From NCBI RefSeq assembly GCF_014306105.1, contig NZ_JACRVF010000001.1, positions 1,008,413 to 1,072,412 on the forward strand: a stretch of 64,000 nt of DNA, in the 5' to 3' direction. A program made the translations under genes and the position numbers. This document shows, piece after piece, positions 1 through 8,271 of this stretch (positions are counted from its first letter, which is position 1; each line of letters starts with the position of its first letter). The notes beneath the pieces are model-generated. The model did not search any database, had not been told where the DNA came from, and saw only the letters and a list, made by a program, of their open reading frames with translations. The stretch is from Pontibacter cellulosilyticus. Lineage in GTDB: Bacteria; Bacteroidota; Bacteroidia; Cytophagales; Hymenobacteraceae.

Positions 1-108
1 TTGAGATGTGTATTCGTCTTTAACAAAAGAGACAAGATTTTTGAAATACGGTTTTTCAAATTCATCTTGCAGCACATTTTGCCAGCTTTCTTCTATCTTT
101 ACATTCAT
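1..108 (-). CDS. ung: Uracil-DNA glycosylase, N-terminal fragment (cut by window edge)
   Basis: Reading the minus strand from the ATG at 106-108 gives 36 codons that stay open to the window edge. The peptide starts [13 protein letters not shown] and continues with an EFEKPYF segment, followed by a stretch like [10 protein letters not shown]. This resembles the start of family 1 uracil-DNA glycosylases, which have a W-x-x-VL...E...PYF opening before the catalytic domain. These enzymes excise uracil from DNA in base excision repair. The catalytic motifs lie outside the window, so the call rests on the N-terminus only. It is divergent from apaG with an 84-base gap. Confidence 0.72.
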   Translation of the reverse strand, partial: MNVKIEESWQNVLQDEFEKPYFKNLVSFVKDEYTSQ

Positions 109-141
109 GAGCGTTAGGGGTAGTGGGTTTGGTAAAAAAAT

Positions 142-168
142 GAAACCATCACTTTCTTTAATGGTTTC
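142..168. promoter_or_regulatory. Perfect 8-bp dyad between ung and apaG
   Basis: GAAACCAT at 142-149 is perfectly repeated in inverted orientation as ATGGTTTC at 161-168, with 11 bases between. It sits in the short divergent gap between the ung start and the apaG start. It could be an operator or a small hairpin; no T-tract follows, so a terminator is unlikely. Function is inferred from position only. Confidence 0.35.
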
Positions 169-192
169 TAAGTATACAAAAAACTCTGTAAC

Positions 193-579
193 ATGGATAC
201 AAAAACAACTGAAGGTGTAAAAGTTACGGTTACCACCAATTACCTTCCAGACTATTCCAGTCCTGTGCAGCAGCATTATGTATTTGCCTACAAGATAAGT
301 ATAGAAAATAATTCTGAGTTTACAGTTAAGCTATTGCGCCGGCATTGGTACATCCACGATGCCACTGGTGTAGTACGCGAGGTAGAAGGCGAAGGCGTAG
401 TAGGGCAGCAACCGGTACTAGAACCCGGTGAGTCGCATGAGTATGTGTCGGGGTGCAACCTGAAAACAGGTATGGGTAAAATGCGTGGTACCTATTTAAT
501 GGAGCGCATGGTAGATGGCAAACAGTTTGACGTGACCATTCCTGAATTTAACCTGATCGTGCCTTATAAGCTGAATTAA
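193..579 (+). CDS. apaG: ApaG family protein
   Basis: The 128-residue protein is the usual length of ApaG, a small single-domain beta-sandwich protein of fibronectin type III-like fold. The typical pattern is visible: a [12 protein letters not shown] opening, the YKISIENNS strand, the [13 protein letters not shown] segment, the [21 protein letters not shown] stretch spanning residues about 64-84, and the GKMRGTYLM strand before the C-terminus. ApaG was linked genetically to Co2+/Mg2+ sensitivity in enterobacteria, and its biochemical role remains unsettled. The ATG at 193 is the natural start. It stands alone, divergent from ung. Confidence 0.93.
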   Translation: MDTKTTEGVKVTVTTNYLPDYSSPVQQHYVFAYKISIENNSEFTVKLLRRHWYIHDATGVVREVEGEGVVGQQPVLEPGESHEYVSGCNLKTGMGKMRGTYLMERMVDGKQFDVTIPEFNLIVPYKLN

Positions 580-610
580 TGTTTCGTTATACAATAGGTG
601 ATAGTTAAGT

Positions 611-674
611 GGTTAAATTGCTTGTTTAACCGAGAATATGATCACTGTCATTTCTCGAGTTGCTCAGAGTGACA
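611..674. repeat. Small inverted repeats, possible degenerate repeat element
   Basis: GGTTAAA (611-617) pairs with TTTAACC (625-631). Just beyond, an imperfect palindrome from 646 to 674 begins TGTCATTTCT and ends AGAGTGACA. The TGTCATTTC core also occurs in the MITE-like palindrome near 13.2 kb, so this may be a decayed member of the same kind of intergenic repeat. It lacks a T-tract and does not look like a good terminator for apaG. Confidence 0.3.
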
Positions 675-765
675 AAGTATAACGGCTACTCCTGCATCAA
701 AAAGTATGAATCATCACCCCAATAAAAATCTAACAGTTTAAAATCAACCAGCAACATTTAGATTA

Positions 766-1551
766 GTGCTCCCCTACCACCTAGCTGCCAACTACCCAAT
801 TTACAGAGCAAAAGCCTTTAAGCTGCACGGCGTGCACTCCCCTTTCATTTTCGACCTGTATCACCATGTAATTCAGCATGACGGGCACTTTGCGGCTTAC
901 GACCTGGTAGAAAACCTGCGTGAAGACTTACTGCAAGACAATGCTAAACTGGAGGTAACTGATTTTGGTGCGGGTCCCAAAGCCGGCAACAAGCATACAA
1001 GGTTTGTAAAAGACATTGTCAGCGCTTCGGCAAAGCCGGCAAAGTACGGGCAGTTGCTTTTCAGGCTGGTCAACTACTTTCAGCCTAACACCATTTTCGA
1101 TTTAGGCACCTCCTTAGGCATTACAACCAGCTATATTGCCTCTGCACGAAAAGAAGGCAAGGTTTATACTTTTGAGGGATGCCCTAACATTGCGCACGTG
1201 GCAACGCAGAACTTTAAGAAACTTGGGCTGGAAAATGTACAGCTGATAAACGGCAATCTGGATACCACCCTGCCAGCGCAGGTAGCGCAGGTACAGCAAC
1301 TAGACTTTGCCTTTTTTGACGGCAATCACCGTTACGAGCCTACCATGCGCTACTTTAACCTTTGCCTTACCAAACACCACGAACGCAGTGTTTTTGTGGT
1401 TGATGACTTATACTGGTCTGCGGAGATGAAACGTGCCTGGCAGGAAATAAAGAAGCACCCGCAGGTGCTTCAAACTGTTGATCTTTTCTATGTAGGCCTG
1501 GTCTTCTTCCGGACTTCGCAGCCAAAGGAGAACTTTACATTATACTTTTAG
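766..1551 (+). CDS. Class I SAM-dependent O-methyltransferase-like protein
   Basis: A 261-residue soluble protein with a Rossmann-type methyltransferase core in its second half. The SAM-binding motif I is IFDLGTSLGITTSYIA at about residues 109-124, followed by an acidic strand end (VYTFEGCPNIA) and the FDGNHRYEPT segment that resembles the metal- and substrate-binding DGxHxY region of catechol O-methyltransferase-like enzymes. VFVVDDLYWS follows. The family (Methyltransf_24-like) methylates small hydroxyl-bearing molecules, but the substrate cannot be told here. The start is GTG at 766; no ATG lies near. Its stop overlaps the tail of the convergent gene on the other strand by 4 bases. Confidence 0.75.
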   Translation: MLPYHLAANYPIYRAKAFKLHGVHSPFIFDLYHHVIQHDGHFAAYDLVENLREDLLQDNAKLEVTDFGAGPKAGNKHTRFVKDIVSASAKPAKYGQLLFRLVNYFQPNTIFDLGTSLGITTSYIASARKEGKVYTFEGCPNIAHVATQNFKKLGLENVQLINGNLDTTLPAQVAQVQQLDFAFFDGNHRYEPTMRYFNLCLTKHHERSVFVVDDLYWSAEMKRAWQEIKKHPQVLQTVDLFYVGLVFFRTSQPKENFTLYF

Positions 1552-2324
1552 TCGTTTTCCTGCACGATCTGCGTTTCCCAGCCATCAAACTCTCCGTCGT
1601 TTTTTATGGCCAGCTGCATAAGCATTTCGGTAACCAGGTAAATAGACTCCTCGTCAGCTTTGCTTTGGTTTGACAGCACCAGTCGATAAGGAAGCTCATG
1701 GTTTTCTTCTTCATCCTCTGCCTCTACCTCAAAATCAGAGTTTAGAACTTCATCCTTTGCAGCGGCCCTATCAGTGGCAGATCTGAAGTATAAAGTATAA
1801 GTGATCTTACGCGGCACATACGATTGGTCTCCCTGTTCCTCCAGCAGTTGCAATATCTTGTTGTTCTGGATGCGCAGCAGGCTTTCTTCGTCCGGGAAAA
1901 GGAACTCAAAGTATACTTCCCAGGTAGGATCTTCGGTTATCTGATGATCAAAAGTATATTCAGGGAAATGCGTGCGTAGTTCATCCACCATCTGCTCTAC
2001 CAGCAGGGTGTCGCCGCTGTAAAAGTATAAGGCCCTGCGGCCGCTATTCAGGGTTTTACCAACAAACGTTGCCTCCAGTTTCTCCTCAAAGCTGTTAACG
2101 AGCATATCCTCGATCTCCTCCAGCTTTGCCCATTCCTCATTATCCGGAAAGCCATCATCATTCGTGGTAAGCAAACCAGCAACCACCTCGATCAGGTGAG
2201 GCTTATCGGGCAGCGGAGCAAGCGAGTACAGGCCCAGGTCCACGCTGATAAAGGCCGGAGTATCCTCCAGGTAGCAAAAGTAAACGTCCCAATCGGCTTG
2301 GTAGGCACTGTCCATACTTCTCAT
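1548..2324 (-). CDS. DUF695 plus RraB-like two-domain protein
   Basis: A 258-residue acidic, soluble protein. The first half starts with WDVYFCYLEDTPAFISVDLG and continues as a DUF695-type domain. The last 100 residues contain TYTLYFRSATDRAAA, an acidic insert, and the ending DGEFDGWETQIV, typical of RraB (regulator of RNase E activity B) folds. In enterobacteria RraB binds RNase E and dampens it; whether this homologue does so is unknown. The DUF695-RraB pairing is seen in other Bacteroidota. The kdsA gene ends 15 bases upstream of this start on the same strand, so the two may be cotranscribed. Confidence 0.7.
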   Translation of the reverse strand: MRSMDSAYQADWDVYFCYLEDTPAFISVDLGLYSLAPLPDKPHLIEVVAGLLTTNDDGFPDNEEWAKLEEIEDMLVNSFEEKLEATFVGKTLNSGRRALYFYSGDTLLVEQMVDELRTHFPEYTFDHQITEDPTWEVYFEFLFPDEESLLRIQNNKILQLLEEQGDQSYVPRKITYTLYFRSATDRAAAKDEVLNSDFEVEAEDEEENHELPYRLVLSNQSKADEESIYLVTEMLMQLAIKNDGEFDGWETQIVQEND

Positions 2325-2339
2325 TTTTTATTTTACCGC

Positions 2340-3149
2340 CTAACGGATTGCCTGTCTGATTCTAATAAGCTTTGTAAGCAGGTCCTCCAGTTGGTCTAAA
2401 GGCAGCATATTGGCTCCGTCTGACTTGGCTATACTTGGCTGCGGATGCGTTTCTATAAACAAGCCGTCTGCTCCTACTGCTATAGCTGCTTTTGCAATGG
2501 TTTCGATCAAAGCCGGCTTACCGCCTGTAACCCCAGAGCTTTGGTTCGGCTGCTGCAGTGAGTGTGTCACATCCATCACCACAGGCACATTGTTAGACTG
2601 CATTTCCGGCAGATTACGGAAATCCACTACCAGGTCGGAGTAACCAAAGCTGTTACCTCTGTCTGTAAGTATAACCTTGTCGTTGCCGGACTGTCTTATT
2701 TTATCTACGGCAAAACGCATGGCCTCACCCGATAAAAACTGGCCTTTTTTAACATTAACTACTTTGCCTGTGTTAGCAGCCGCAACCAGTAAATCTGTTT
2801 GGCGACACAGGAAAGCCGGTATTTGCAGCACATCCACAAATTCAGCAGCCATGGCGGCCTCTTCTGTTTCGTGAATATCTGTTACAGTAGGCAAATCGAA
2901 CTCCTGCCCTACTTTTTGTAGTATGCGCAGCGCCTTTTCATCTCCAATGCCTGTAAAAGAGTCTAGCCTCGAACGGTTTGCTTTGCGGTAAGATCCTTTA
3001 AAGATTAACGGCACCTGCAGCTTATCCGACAAGCTCACGAGCCTTTCAGCTATTTGAAGCGCCATTTCTTCGCCTTCAATGGCACATGGGCCGGCCATCA
3101 AAAAGAAGTTACCGCTGGTAGTATGTTTTAATTTAGGTATCTCAAACAT
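2340..3149 (-). CDS. kdsA: 3-deoxy-8-phosphooctulonate synthase (KDO-8-P synthase)
   Basis: Condenses arabinose-5-phosphate with phosphoenolpyruvate to make KDO-8-phosphate for the lipopolysaccharide inner core. The class signatures are present in order: MAGPCAIEGEEMAL near the N-terminus, the FKGSYRKANRSRLDSFTG substrate loop, TVTDIHE, the IPAFLCRQTDLL segment, DRGNSFGYSDLVVD, and the VMDVTHSLQQPN region. I place the start at the ATG at 3147-3149 (MFEIPKL), giving 269 residues, the normal family size; an in-frame ATG 12 codons upstream would add an atypical extension. It implies a KDO-containing outer membrane, consistent with a Gram-negative Bacteroidota. Confidence 0.95.
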   Translation of the reverse strand: MFEIPKLKHTTSGNFFLMAGPCAIEGEEMALQIAERLVSLSDKLQVPLIFKGSYRKANRSRLDSFTGIGDEKALRILQKVGQEFDLPTVTDIHETEEAAMAAEFVDVLQIPAFLCRQTDLLVAAANTGKVVNVKKGQFLSGEAMRFAVDKIRQSGNDKVILTDRGNSFGYSDLVVDFRNLPEMQSNNVPVVMDVTHSLQQPNQSSGVTGGKPALIETIAKAAIAVGADGLFIETHPQPSIAKSDGANMLPLDQLEDLLTKLIRIRQAIR

Positions 3150-3292
3150 AATAGTATACTTGGTTAAAGCCTCTTGGCTCTGCAAAGGTAGGTAGGTAAT
3201 AATGAATTATGAATTAGTAATTAAGAATTATGAGTTTCAGCTCTGGTATAAGCTTATTTATTAAGTATAACTGATAAAGCTGCATCGGACTT

Positions 3293-3883
3293 CTAGTTTT
3301 TTAACTCTAGAATTATAAACAGCTCATTCCCTTGCCTTGGTGGAATAGAGTTATAGGCGGTTTCAAAGAGTATAAAATTGAAGTATAGCTCGAAGTATGT
3401 TCTATACTCTTCCCGGTTGCCCCCAAATGGCGGCCCCGGCTTTTGGAAAGTAGTATCGAAGAGCAGACCTACCAGCTTACCGCCAGGAGCCAGCAATGAG
3501 GCCATTTTCTCGGTATATGCAGCACGTAATGCCGGATCCAGAGCACAGAAAAAAGTTTGCTCTACAATAAGATCATACTTGCCTTCCAGTTCGAAAAAAT
3601 CTTGGTGCAGCAGTTGCTCCTCCGGAAACTCTGGTACCCGTTGAGCAAAGTTTCGCAGAGGCGCTGGAGCAACATCAACTAAATACACATTTTCGAATCC
3701 GTTTCTGAACAGATACTCGGCCTCATATGCATTGCCACAGCCTGGAATAAGTATGCGTATAGCTTTGTTTTGCAGTTGATCAAAATAATTTTTGAGTGGC
3801 GGCGTTATGCTTCCGGTATCCCAGCCCGTGTTGTTCTGCGTATAGCGTTCTTGCCAATAGGCAGCGTTAAAATCTTGCTCCAT
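3293..3883 (-). CDS. TPMT-like SAM-dependent methyltransferase
   Basis: About 196 residues from the ATG at 3881-3883; an upstream in-frame ATG at 3904 would add seven residues. The family pattern of thiopurine S-methyltransferase-like enzymes is clear: an N-terminal AYWQERYTQNNTGWDTG helix, SAM motif I ILIPGCGNAYEAEYL, the acidic strand VYLVDVAP, LLHQDFFEL, YDLIVEQTFFCALDP and PGGKLVGLLFD with PPFGG. Related proteins methylate thiols, halides, selenium or tellurium compounds. The true substrate is unknown. It is divergent from the coiled-coil gene at 3992; the -33 element of that gene's promoter lies just outside this start. Confidence 0.8.
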   Translation of the reverse strand: MEQDFNAAYWQERYTQNNTGWDTGSITPPLKNYFDQLQNKAIRILIPGCGNAYEAEYLFRNGFENVYLVDVAPAPLRNFAQRVPEFPEEQLLHQDFFELEGKYDLIVEQTFFCALDPALRAAYTEKMASLLAPGGKLVGLLFDTTFQKPGPPFGGNREEYRTYFELYFNFILFETAYNSIPPRQGNELFIILELKN

Positions 3884-3888
3884 GCTGA

Positions 3889-3918
3889 TTTGTTTATAGC
3901 GCAAAAGTTTTATATTTG
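3889..3918 (+). promoter_or_regulatory. Bacteroidota-type promoter for the coiled-coil gene
   Basis: TTTG at 3889-3892 is followed 18 bases later by TATATTTG at 3911-3918, matching the Bacteroidota primary sigma consensus TTTG, about 19 bases, TAnnTTTG. Transcription would begin near 3925, leaving a leader of about 65 bases before the ATG at 3992. This is the cleanest promoter match I found in the window. Confidence 0.55.
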
Positions 3919-3991
3919 AATCTTACATCAGTCACTACCGCTCAAAATACAGATTTTTCTTAAGAAAATAATTTAACCTAAACCCTTACAT

Positions 3992-4933
3992 ATGTCAGTA
4001 AACACTCCTGAAAATAGAAGCAACCGCAAACTGTTGATCGGGGGCCTTCTTGTTGTCCTACTGAGTATCAATGGCATTCTCATTTACATGAACTATCAGA
4101 AAAAGGAGAAGACCGAAGAGCAGGAAGAGATCATCCGGGTAAAAAACAGTGAGTTGGAAAACCAGATTAAAGTATACGAGGCACTGAAGTCAGATTTTGA
4201 GCGCCAAAGCCAGGAGTTACAGGCAATGGGCCTGGAGAACGACTCGCTGGAAGCTAAAATTGCTGCCATCAACGCCGACCTTAACCAACTGCGCGGCTTC
4301 AGAAAAAGCAGCTATAGCCTGGCAGACCAGCGCCGCTTCCGCGACAGAGCGTCTGCCTTTGAAAAGCAATTGAAGGAAAAAGACGCTGAGATAGCTAGAC
4401 TGAAGGAGGATAATGAAGTGCTTTATACGGAGAACACAGGCCTTAAAGTAACGCAAAATCGCCTTACAGACAGCCTTACTACTATGAAGACCACAAACAA
4501 AGACCTTTCAGAAAAAGTAAAGGTGGCTTCAAGGCTTGAGGCGCAGAACATCCAGGTAAATATTATAAACCAGCGCGGCAAAGAGAAAGAAGACGATGAC
4601 AACGAGTACCGTGCTAAGCGTGTAGACAAAATTCGTGTTGCATTTAAGCTGGCTAAAAATGATGTAGCTCCCAAAGAACCTAAGACCGTATACATGCGTT
4701 TAATCGAGCCTGACGGCGCTGCATTGTACAACCTTTCTATGGGTGGCGGTTCTTTTGATGTCGACGGAGAAGGAATGTATTATACAGCCAAGCGTGATTT
4801 TGTTTTTGATAATACGCAGCAGCAGTTAAGCTTTTTGTATGATAAGAATGCTGAGTATAAAAAAGGCCAGCATACCATTGAATTATACTCTGATGGCTTT
4901 TTGATAGGGAAAACGAACTTCGTGCTTAAATAA
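3992..4933 (+). CDS. Membrane-anchored coiled-coil protein, function unknown
   Basis: A 313-residue protein with a short N-terminal tail, one transmembrane helix at about residues 14-33 (LLIGGLLVVLLSINGILIYM), then a long heptad-rich coiled coil to about residue 190, rich in E, K, L and Q. The C-terminal 110 residues look globular and beta-rich (IRVAFKLAKNDVAPKEPKT, VYMRLIEPDGAALYN). The topology suggests a protein anchored in the inner membrane with its coil and beta domain in the periplasm. I do not recognise a named family; similar architectures are common in Cytophagales. It is monocistronic, with its own promoter and terminator. Confidence 0.7.
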   Translation: MSVNTPENRSNRKLLIGGLLVVLLSINGILIYMNYQKKEKTEEQEEIIRVKNSELENQIKVYEALKSDFERQSQELQAMGLENDSLEAKIAAINADLNQLRGFRKSSYSLADQRRFRDRASAFEKQLKEKDAEIARLKEDNEVLYTENTGLKVTQNRLTDSLTTMKTTNKDLSEKVKVASRLEAQNIQVNIINQRGKEKEDDDNEYRAKRVDKIRVAFKLAKNDVAPKEPKTVYMRLIEPDGAALYNLSMGGGSFDVDGEGMYYTAKRDFVFDNTQQQLSFLYDKNAEYKKGQHTIELYSDGFLIGKTNFVLK

Positions 4934-4956
4934 CAGCTTTAAACCTTAGTTCAGGA

Positions 4957-4987
4957 AAGCCTCTGCTCTTAGCAGGGGCTTTTTTTA
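4957..4987 (+). terminator. Rho-independent terminator after the coiled-coil gene
   Basis: AAGCCTCTGCT, a short loop, then AGCAGGGGCTT followed by a run of seven T. One G-U pair breaks otherwise perfect symmetry. It lies 23 bases after the stop codon at 4933. Confidence 0.8.
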
Positions 4988-5056
4988 TGCTATCCAAGTA
5001 CAGATCTGTTCTCCTAACGTTAGAAACGTTTATACTTATACCTCAGCTTAAAGCAT

Positions 5057-5088
5057 AAAAAAAGCCCCACTCCTGAGGGTGAGGCTTT
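5057..5088 (-). terminator. Rho-independent terminator after cphA
   Basis: Read on the minus strand, AAAGCCTCACC pairs across a short loop with a GGGGCTTT arm, then a T-run. It lies about 50 bases beyond the cphA stop. The convergent coiled-coil gene has its own hairpin, so the 200-base gap between the two genes holds two back-to-back terminators. Confidence 0.75.
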
Positions 5089-5135
5089 AGTCCATCGTTC
5101 ACATGTAAAAAACAGCTCTAACGCGAACGTTAGAA

Positions 5136-7763
5136 TTAATCAACAAGAATCTTTCGATCCTGAATAACTTTGAAGCTTTCAACCATTCTTACCGACTCGT
5201 GTACATCTTCCGTGAAAATGGCGATAAACGAACCTGGCTCTCCGTGCTCCAGCGCATAGGCAATGGCACGCATCTCTTCCGGTATCAGCTTTACATTTTT
5301 TCCAGGAGCAACATCTTCTATTCCTTGTAATATTGGTCCGGATATCTCTTCTGCCGTTTTACCCCGCAGGTCAGCATCCAGCCTTACTATGATCTCGTCG
5401 AACGCCTCGCCTGCTACACGACCTATCTCATAAAAATCTTCTGTGCGGCGATCTCCAACGCCAGCCACAATTCCAACTTTTTTGGTGGCATCCAGCGCAT
5501 TCATAAAATCACCTATTGCCTTAAGCCCACCCGCATTGTGCGCATAGTCTACTAGCACCTCAAACTGCGGGAACTTGAATAGGTTCATACGGCCCGGCGT
5601 CTTGCTTGGTGATGGTATGAACGTACGAAGTGAGGTTTTAATATCTTGAACATCGAAATGTGATATATATCCTGCTAATGTTGCAGCCAAAATATTCTCG
5701 ATGTTAAATCTGGCCTTTCCTCCAAAGGTTAACGGCACATCTGCCACACGGTCTATCCTGATCTTATAGCTGTTTTTAAAGATGGAGATATACCCGTTTT
5801 CAAATACAGCTGCCAACCCGCCCTTTGCAATGTGCTTCAGAATGCGTGGGTTGCTCTCATCCATACTAAAGAAGGCTACCTTACACTCCACCTCCTCAGC
5901 CATGGCATAAACCAGATCGTCGTCGGCATTTAGTATGGCATAGCCGTCTTTGCTTACGCTTTTCGGGATAACTGATTTTAGCTTTGCCAGTTCCTCCAGC
6001 GTGTCAATATCACCGATACCCAAATGGTCGGAGCTTACATTCGTTACAATACCGATATCGCACTGCTGAAAGCCTAAACCTGATCGCAGTAGTCCACCCC
6101 GGGCACACTCTAACACAGCAAAGTTTACGGTAGGGTCTTTTAGCACAAACTCTGCGCTGTAAGAGCCAGTAGTGTCGCCTTTTTCGAGTAGCTTATCCTG
6201 GATGTATATACCGTCTGTTGTAGTATAGCCAACCTGGTAGCCCTTCCCTTTTACCATATGGGCAATCAGGCGGGTGGTTGTGGTCTTACCGTTGGTACCT
6301 GTTACAGCAATAATTGGAATGCGTGCAGGTGTACCTCTCGGGAAGAGCATATCTACCACAGGCTCGGCCACATTCCGGGGCAGGCCATAGGTTGGGGAGA
6401 TATGCATCCGGAAGCCAGGCGCAGCATTAACTTCCAGCACAGCACCACGGGCTTCGTTTAGCGGGATGGCAATGTCAGTCGTCATTACATCTATACCACA
6501 TATATCCAGCCCGATCAGGCCAGCTATGCGTTCAGCCATCAGAATATTGTATGGATCAATTAAGTCTGTTACATCTGTGGCTGTACCACCTGTGCTAATG
6601 TTAGCAGTAGATTTAAGGTACAACTCCTCCCCAGCCGGCAGCACCGATTGTGTTGTCAGGTTGTGGCTTTTGAGAATGTTCTGGGTGTGCTTGTCTATTT
6701 TTATCTTAGTGAGCACCTTTTCGTGACCGATGCCGCGACGTGGGTCTTTGTTTTCCCGCTCAATTAGCTGTTTAATGGTGGAGGTGCCATCTCCTGTTAC
6801 CATGGCAGGCGTTCGTTTTGCCGCTGCCACAAATTTGCCGTTTATCACCAGCAATCTAAAGTCGAAGCCACTGATGTATTGCTCCACAATTACTTCTTCT
6901 GAGAAAGCCTGCGCCTCTGCAAATCCCCGCTGGGCATCTTTTAGATTGGTAATGTTGATTGTAGCACCTTTACCGTGGTTGCCATCCAGTGGCTTTGTTA
7001 CCAGCGGGAAACCCAGCCAATCTATAGCTCGCTTCAGCTCTTCCTGCGTCCTGATGGTGGTTCCTTTTGGCACCGGTATGCCAGCATCCTCCAACATGGC
7101 CTTCGTTGCATTTTTATCGCCGGCTATCTCCACGGCGAAACAGGCAGTTCGCCCCGTCATGGTTGCCTGTATGCGCTTCTGATTAACGCCATAACCTAAC
7201 TGGATAAGCGAATGACGGTTGAGCCTGATGTATGGTATACCGCGGCTTACAGCCTCCGAAACGATTGAGTAAGTACTAGGGCCGAAATACTCATCTTCCC
7301 TGATGTCGTGCAGCCGGCTTATATCTTCGGCCAGTTTATACTTTTCGCCTTTTATGAGAGCCTCTGTAATGCGAACGGCGGCGTAGGCGGCATACTCCCC
7401 GGCCCGTTCTTCCTGGTAAGAAAAGATCACAAGCTGCTGCCCTTCTCCTTTGCCAGGATAGCAGCGGCCAAAACCTGACTCCATTCCGGCCAGGGTCTGT
7501 AGTTCAAGCGCTATGTGCTGCACCACATGTCCTATGGTGGTGCCTTCCTCCACAGTTTTAAAAAAGCCTCCTTCTACTCCTTCTGTAGCCCGGTGGCTAA
7601 CCATACCCGGAAAAGTCTTCTTTAAGCGTTCGCAAAAATGAGGTAACTGGTTTGTTAAGGTCTGGCTAAGATCTTCTAAAGCCAGTTTCAGAACGATGAT
7701 CTTGGGGTGCTTCACCGACCAATAGTTCGGCCCGCGCATCACGCGCAAATCTATAATTTTCAT
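5136..7763 (-). CDS. cphA: Cyanophycin synthetase
   Basis: The 875-residue length equals the family norm for CphA, which polymerises aspartate and arginine into cyanophycin, a nitrogen reserve. The three expected parts are visible: an N-terminal domain (about 1-160, opening MKIIDLRVMRGPNYWS), an ATP-grasp domain (about 215-470, with PLVTKPLDGNHGKGATINI), and a Mur-ligase domain whose P-loop GTNGKT is at residues 489-494, followed by DHLGIGD and the VDYAHNAGG segment. Both ATP sites look intact. No cyanophycinase or isoaspartyl dipeptidase gene occurs in the window, so breakdown enzymes must be elsewhere or absent. The gene appears to be transcribed alone. Confidence 0.95.
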   Translation of the reverse strand: MKIIDLRVMRGPNYWSVKHPKIIVLKLALEDLSQTLTNQLPHFCERLKKTFPGMVSHRATEGVEGGFFKTVEEGTTIGHVVQHIALELQTLAGMESGFGRCYPGKGEGQQLVIFSYQEERAGEYAAYAAVRITEALIKGEKYKLAEDISRLHDIREDEYFGPSTYSIVSEAVSRGIPYIRLNRHSLIQLGYGVNQKRIQATMTGRTACFAVEIAGDKNATKAMLEDAGIPVPKGTTIRTQEELKRAIDWLGFPLVTKPLDGNHGKGATINITNLKDAQRGFAEAQAFSEEVIVEQYISGFDFRLLVINGKFVAAAKRTPAMVTGDGTSTIKQLIERENKDPRRGIGHEKVLTKIKIDKHTQNILKSHNLTTQSVLPAGEELYLKSTANISTGGTATDVTDLIDPYNILMAERIAGLIGLDICGIDVMTTDIAIPLNEARGAVLEVNAAPGFRMHISPTYGLPRNVAEPVVDMLFPRGTPARIPIIAVTGTNGKTTTTRLIAHMVKGKGYQVGYTTTDGIYIQDKLLEKGDTTGSYSAEFVLKDPTVNFAVLECARGGLLRSGLGFQQCDIGIVTNVSSDHLGIGDIDTLEELAKLKSVIPKSVSKDGYAILNADDDLVYAMAEEVECKVAFFSMDESNPRILKHIAKGGLAAVFENGYISIFKNSYKIRIDRVADVPLTFGGKARFNIENILAATLAGYISHFDVQDIKTSLRTFIPSPSKTPGRMNLFKFPQFEVLVDYAHNAGGLKAIGDFMNALDATKKVGIVAGVGDRRTEDFYEIGRVAGEAFDEIIVRLDADLRGKTAEEISGPILQGIEDVAPGKNVKLIPEEMRAIAYALEHGEPGSFIAIFTEDVHESVRMVESFKVIQDRKILVD

Positions 7764-8096
7764 GTGTCAGTAAGTCTGCGTAAGCATTGCTGTTTTCTTC
7801 TTATGCGGTTTATACTTTGTTATAGGTACATTTCTTGTTTTCCTTAAGTATAAACCTGTATCAACTTGTACAATCTGTCAGGCACAAGAGCAGTATACTT
7901 CTTTATTTGAATTGATGCTGAATATGTGATTTTAGTTTAGCTGTAGGTGCTTGCATGATTTTTAGTACAGATGATTACGGTAAACGCGCTTAAAAGATTA
8001 GTGCTTTTTCAAAATATTTAGTGCAAAGACAGGCTTTTTTACAGAGTTGCAGTATGCTGCGGATGAACAGGAGAAACAGTTAGGGCAATAAAAACA
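7764..8096. other. Non-coding gap upstream of cphA
   Basis: About 330 bases between the cphA start and the terminator of tRNA-Cys. It is AT-rich and holds several copies of the heptamer AAGTATA/TATACTT (for example near 7809, 7845 and 7893). It presumably contains the cphA promoter on the minus strand. A short open frame over 7998-8243 runs through the tRNA and is not credible. Confidence 0.5.
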
Positions 8097-8126
8097 AAAG
8101 CCCCTGTAATTGCTTACAGGGGCTTT
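8097..8126 (-). terminator. Terminator of tRNA-Cys
   Basis: AAAGCCCCTGTAA (8097-8109) and TTACAGGGGCTTT (8114-8126) form a perfect 13-bp stem with a 4-base loop. On the minus strand it is followed by TTTTGTTTTTA. It begins one base after the tRNA 3' end. Confidence 0.9.
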
Positions 8127-8127
8127 G

Positions 8128-8198
8128 AGGTAACGAGCGGATTCGAACCGCTGTAGCAGCTTTTGCAGAGCTGAGCCTAGCCACTCGGCCACGTTACC
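8128..8198 (-). tRNA. tRNA-Cys(GCA)
   Basis: Read on the minus strand, the acceptor stem GGTAACG (from 8198) pairs with CGTTACC ending at 8129. The D arm has GGCCGAGTGGC, the anticodon arm is CAGCT-CTGCAAA-AGCTG with anticodon GCA, and the T arm carries GGTTCGAATCC. The discriminator base is T at 8128, the identity base expected for cysteine tRNAs. CCA is not encoded, as usual in Bacteroidota. Length is 71 bases with no variable-arm extension. Confidence 0.95.
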
Positions 8199-8271
8199 GT
8201 GCGTTTGGGTTTGCAAATATACACAGAGATGTATGCTTGTCAAACATTACAGGCACTTTTTTCTATTTATA

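Noticed and set aside
8..220. 70-residue open frame on the plus strand at the left edge
   Set aside because: It runs opposite to the uracil-DNA glycosylase start, which has recognisable family sequence, and into the apaG start; its composition (many Ser, Phe) looks like a shadow frame.
7998..8243. 81-residue minus-strand frame
   Set aside because: It passes straight through the tRNA-Cys gene and its terminator.
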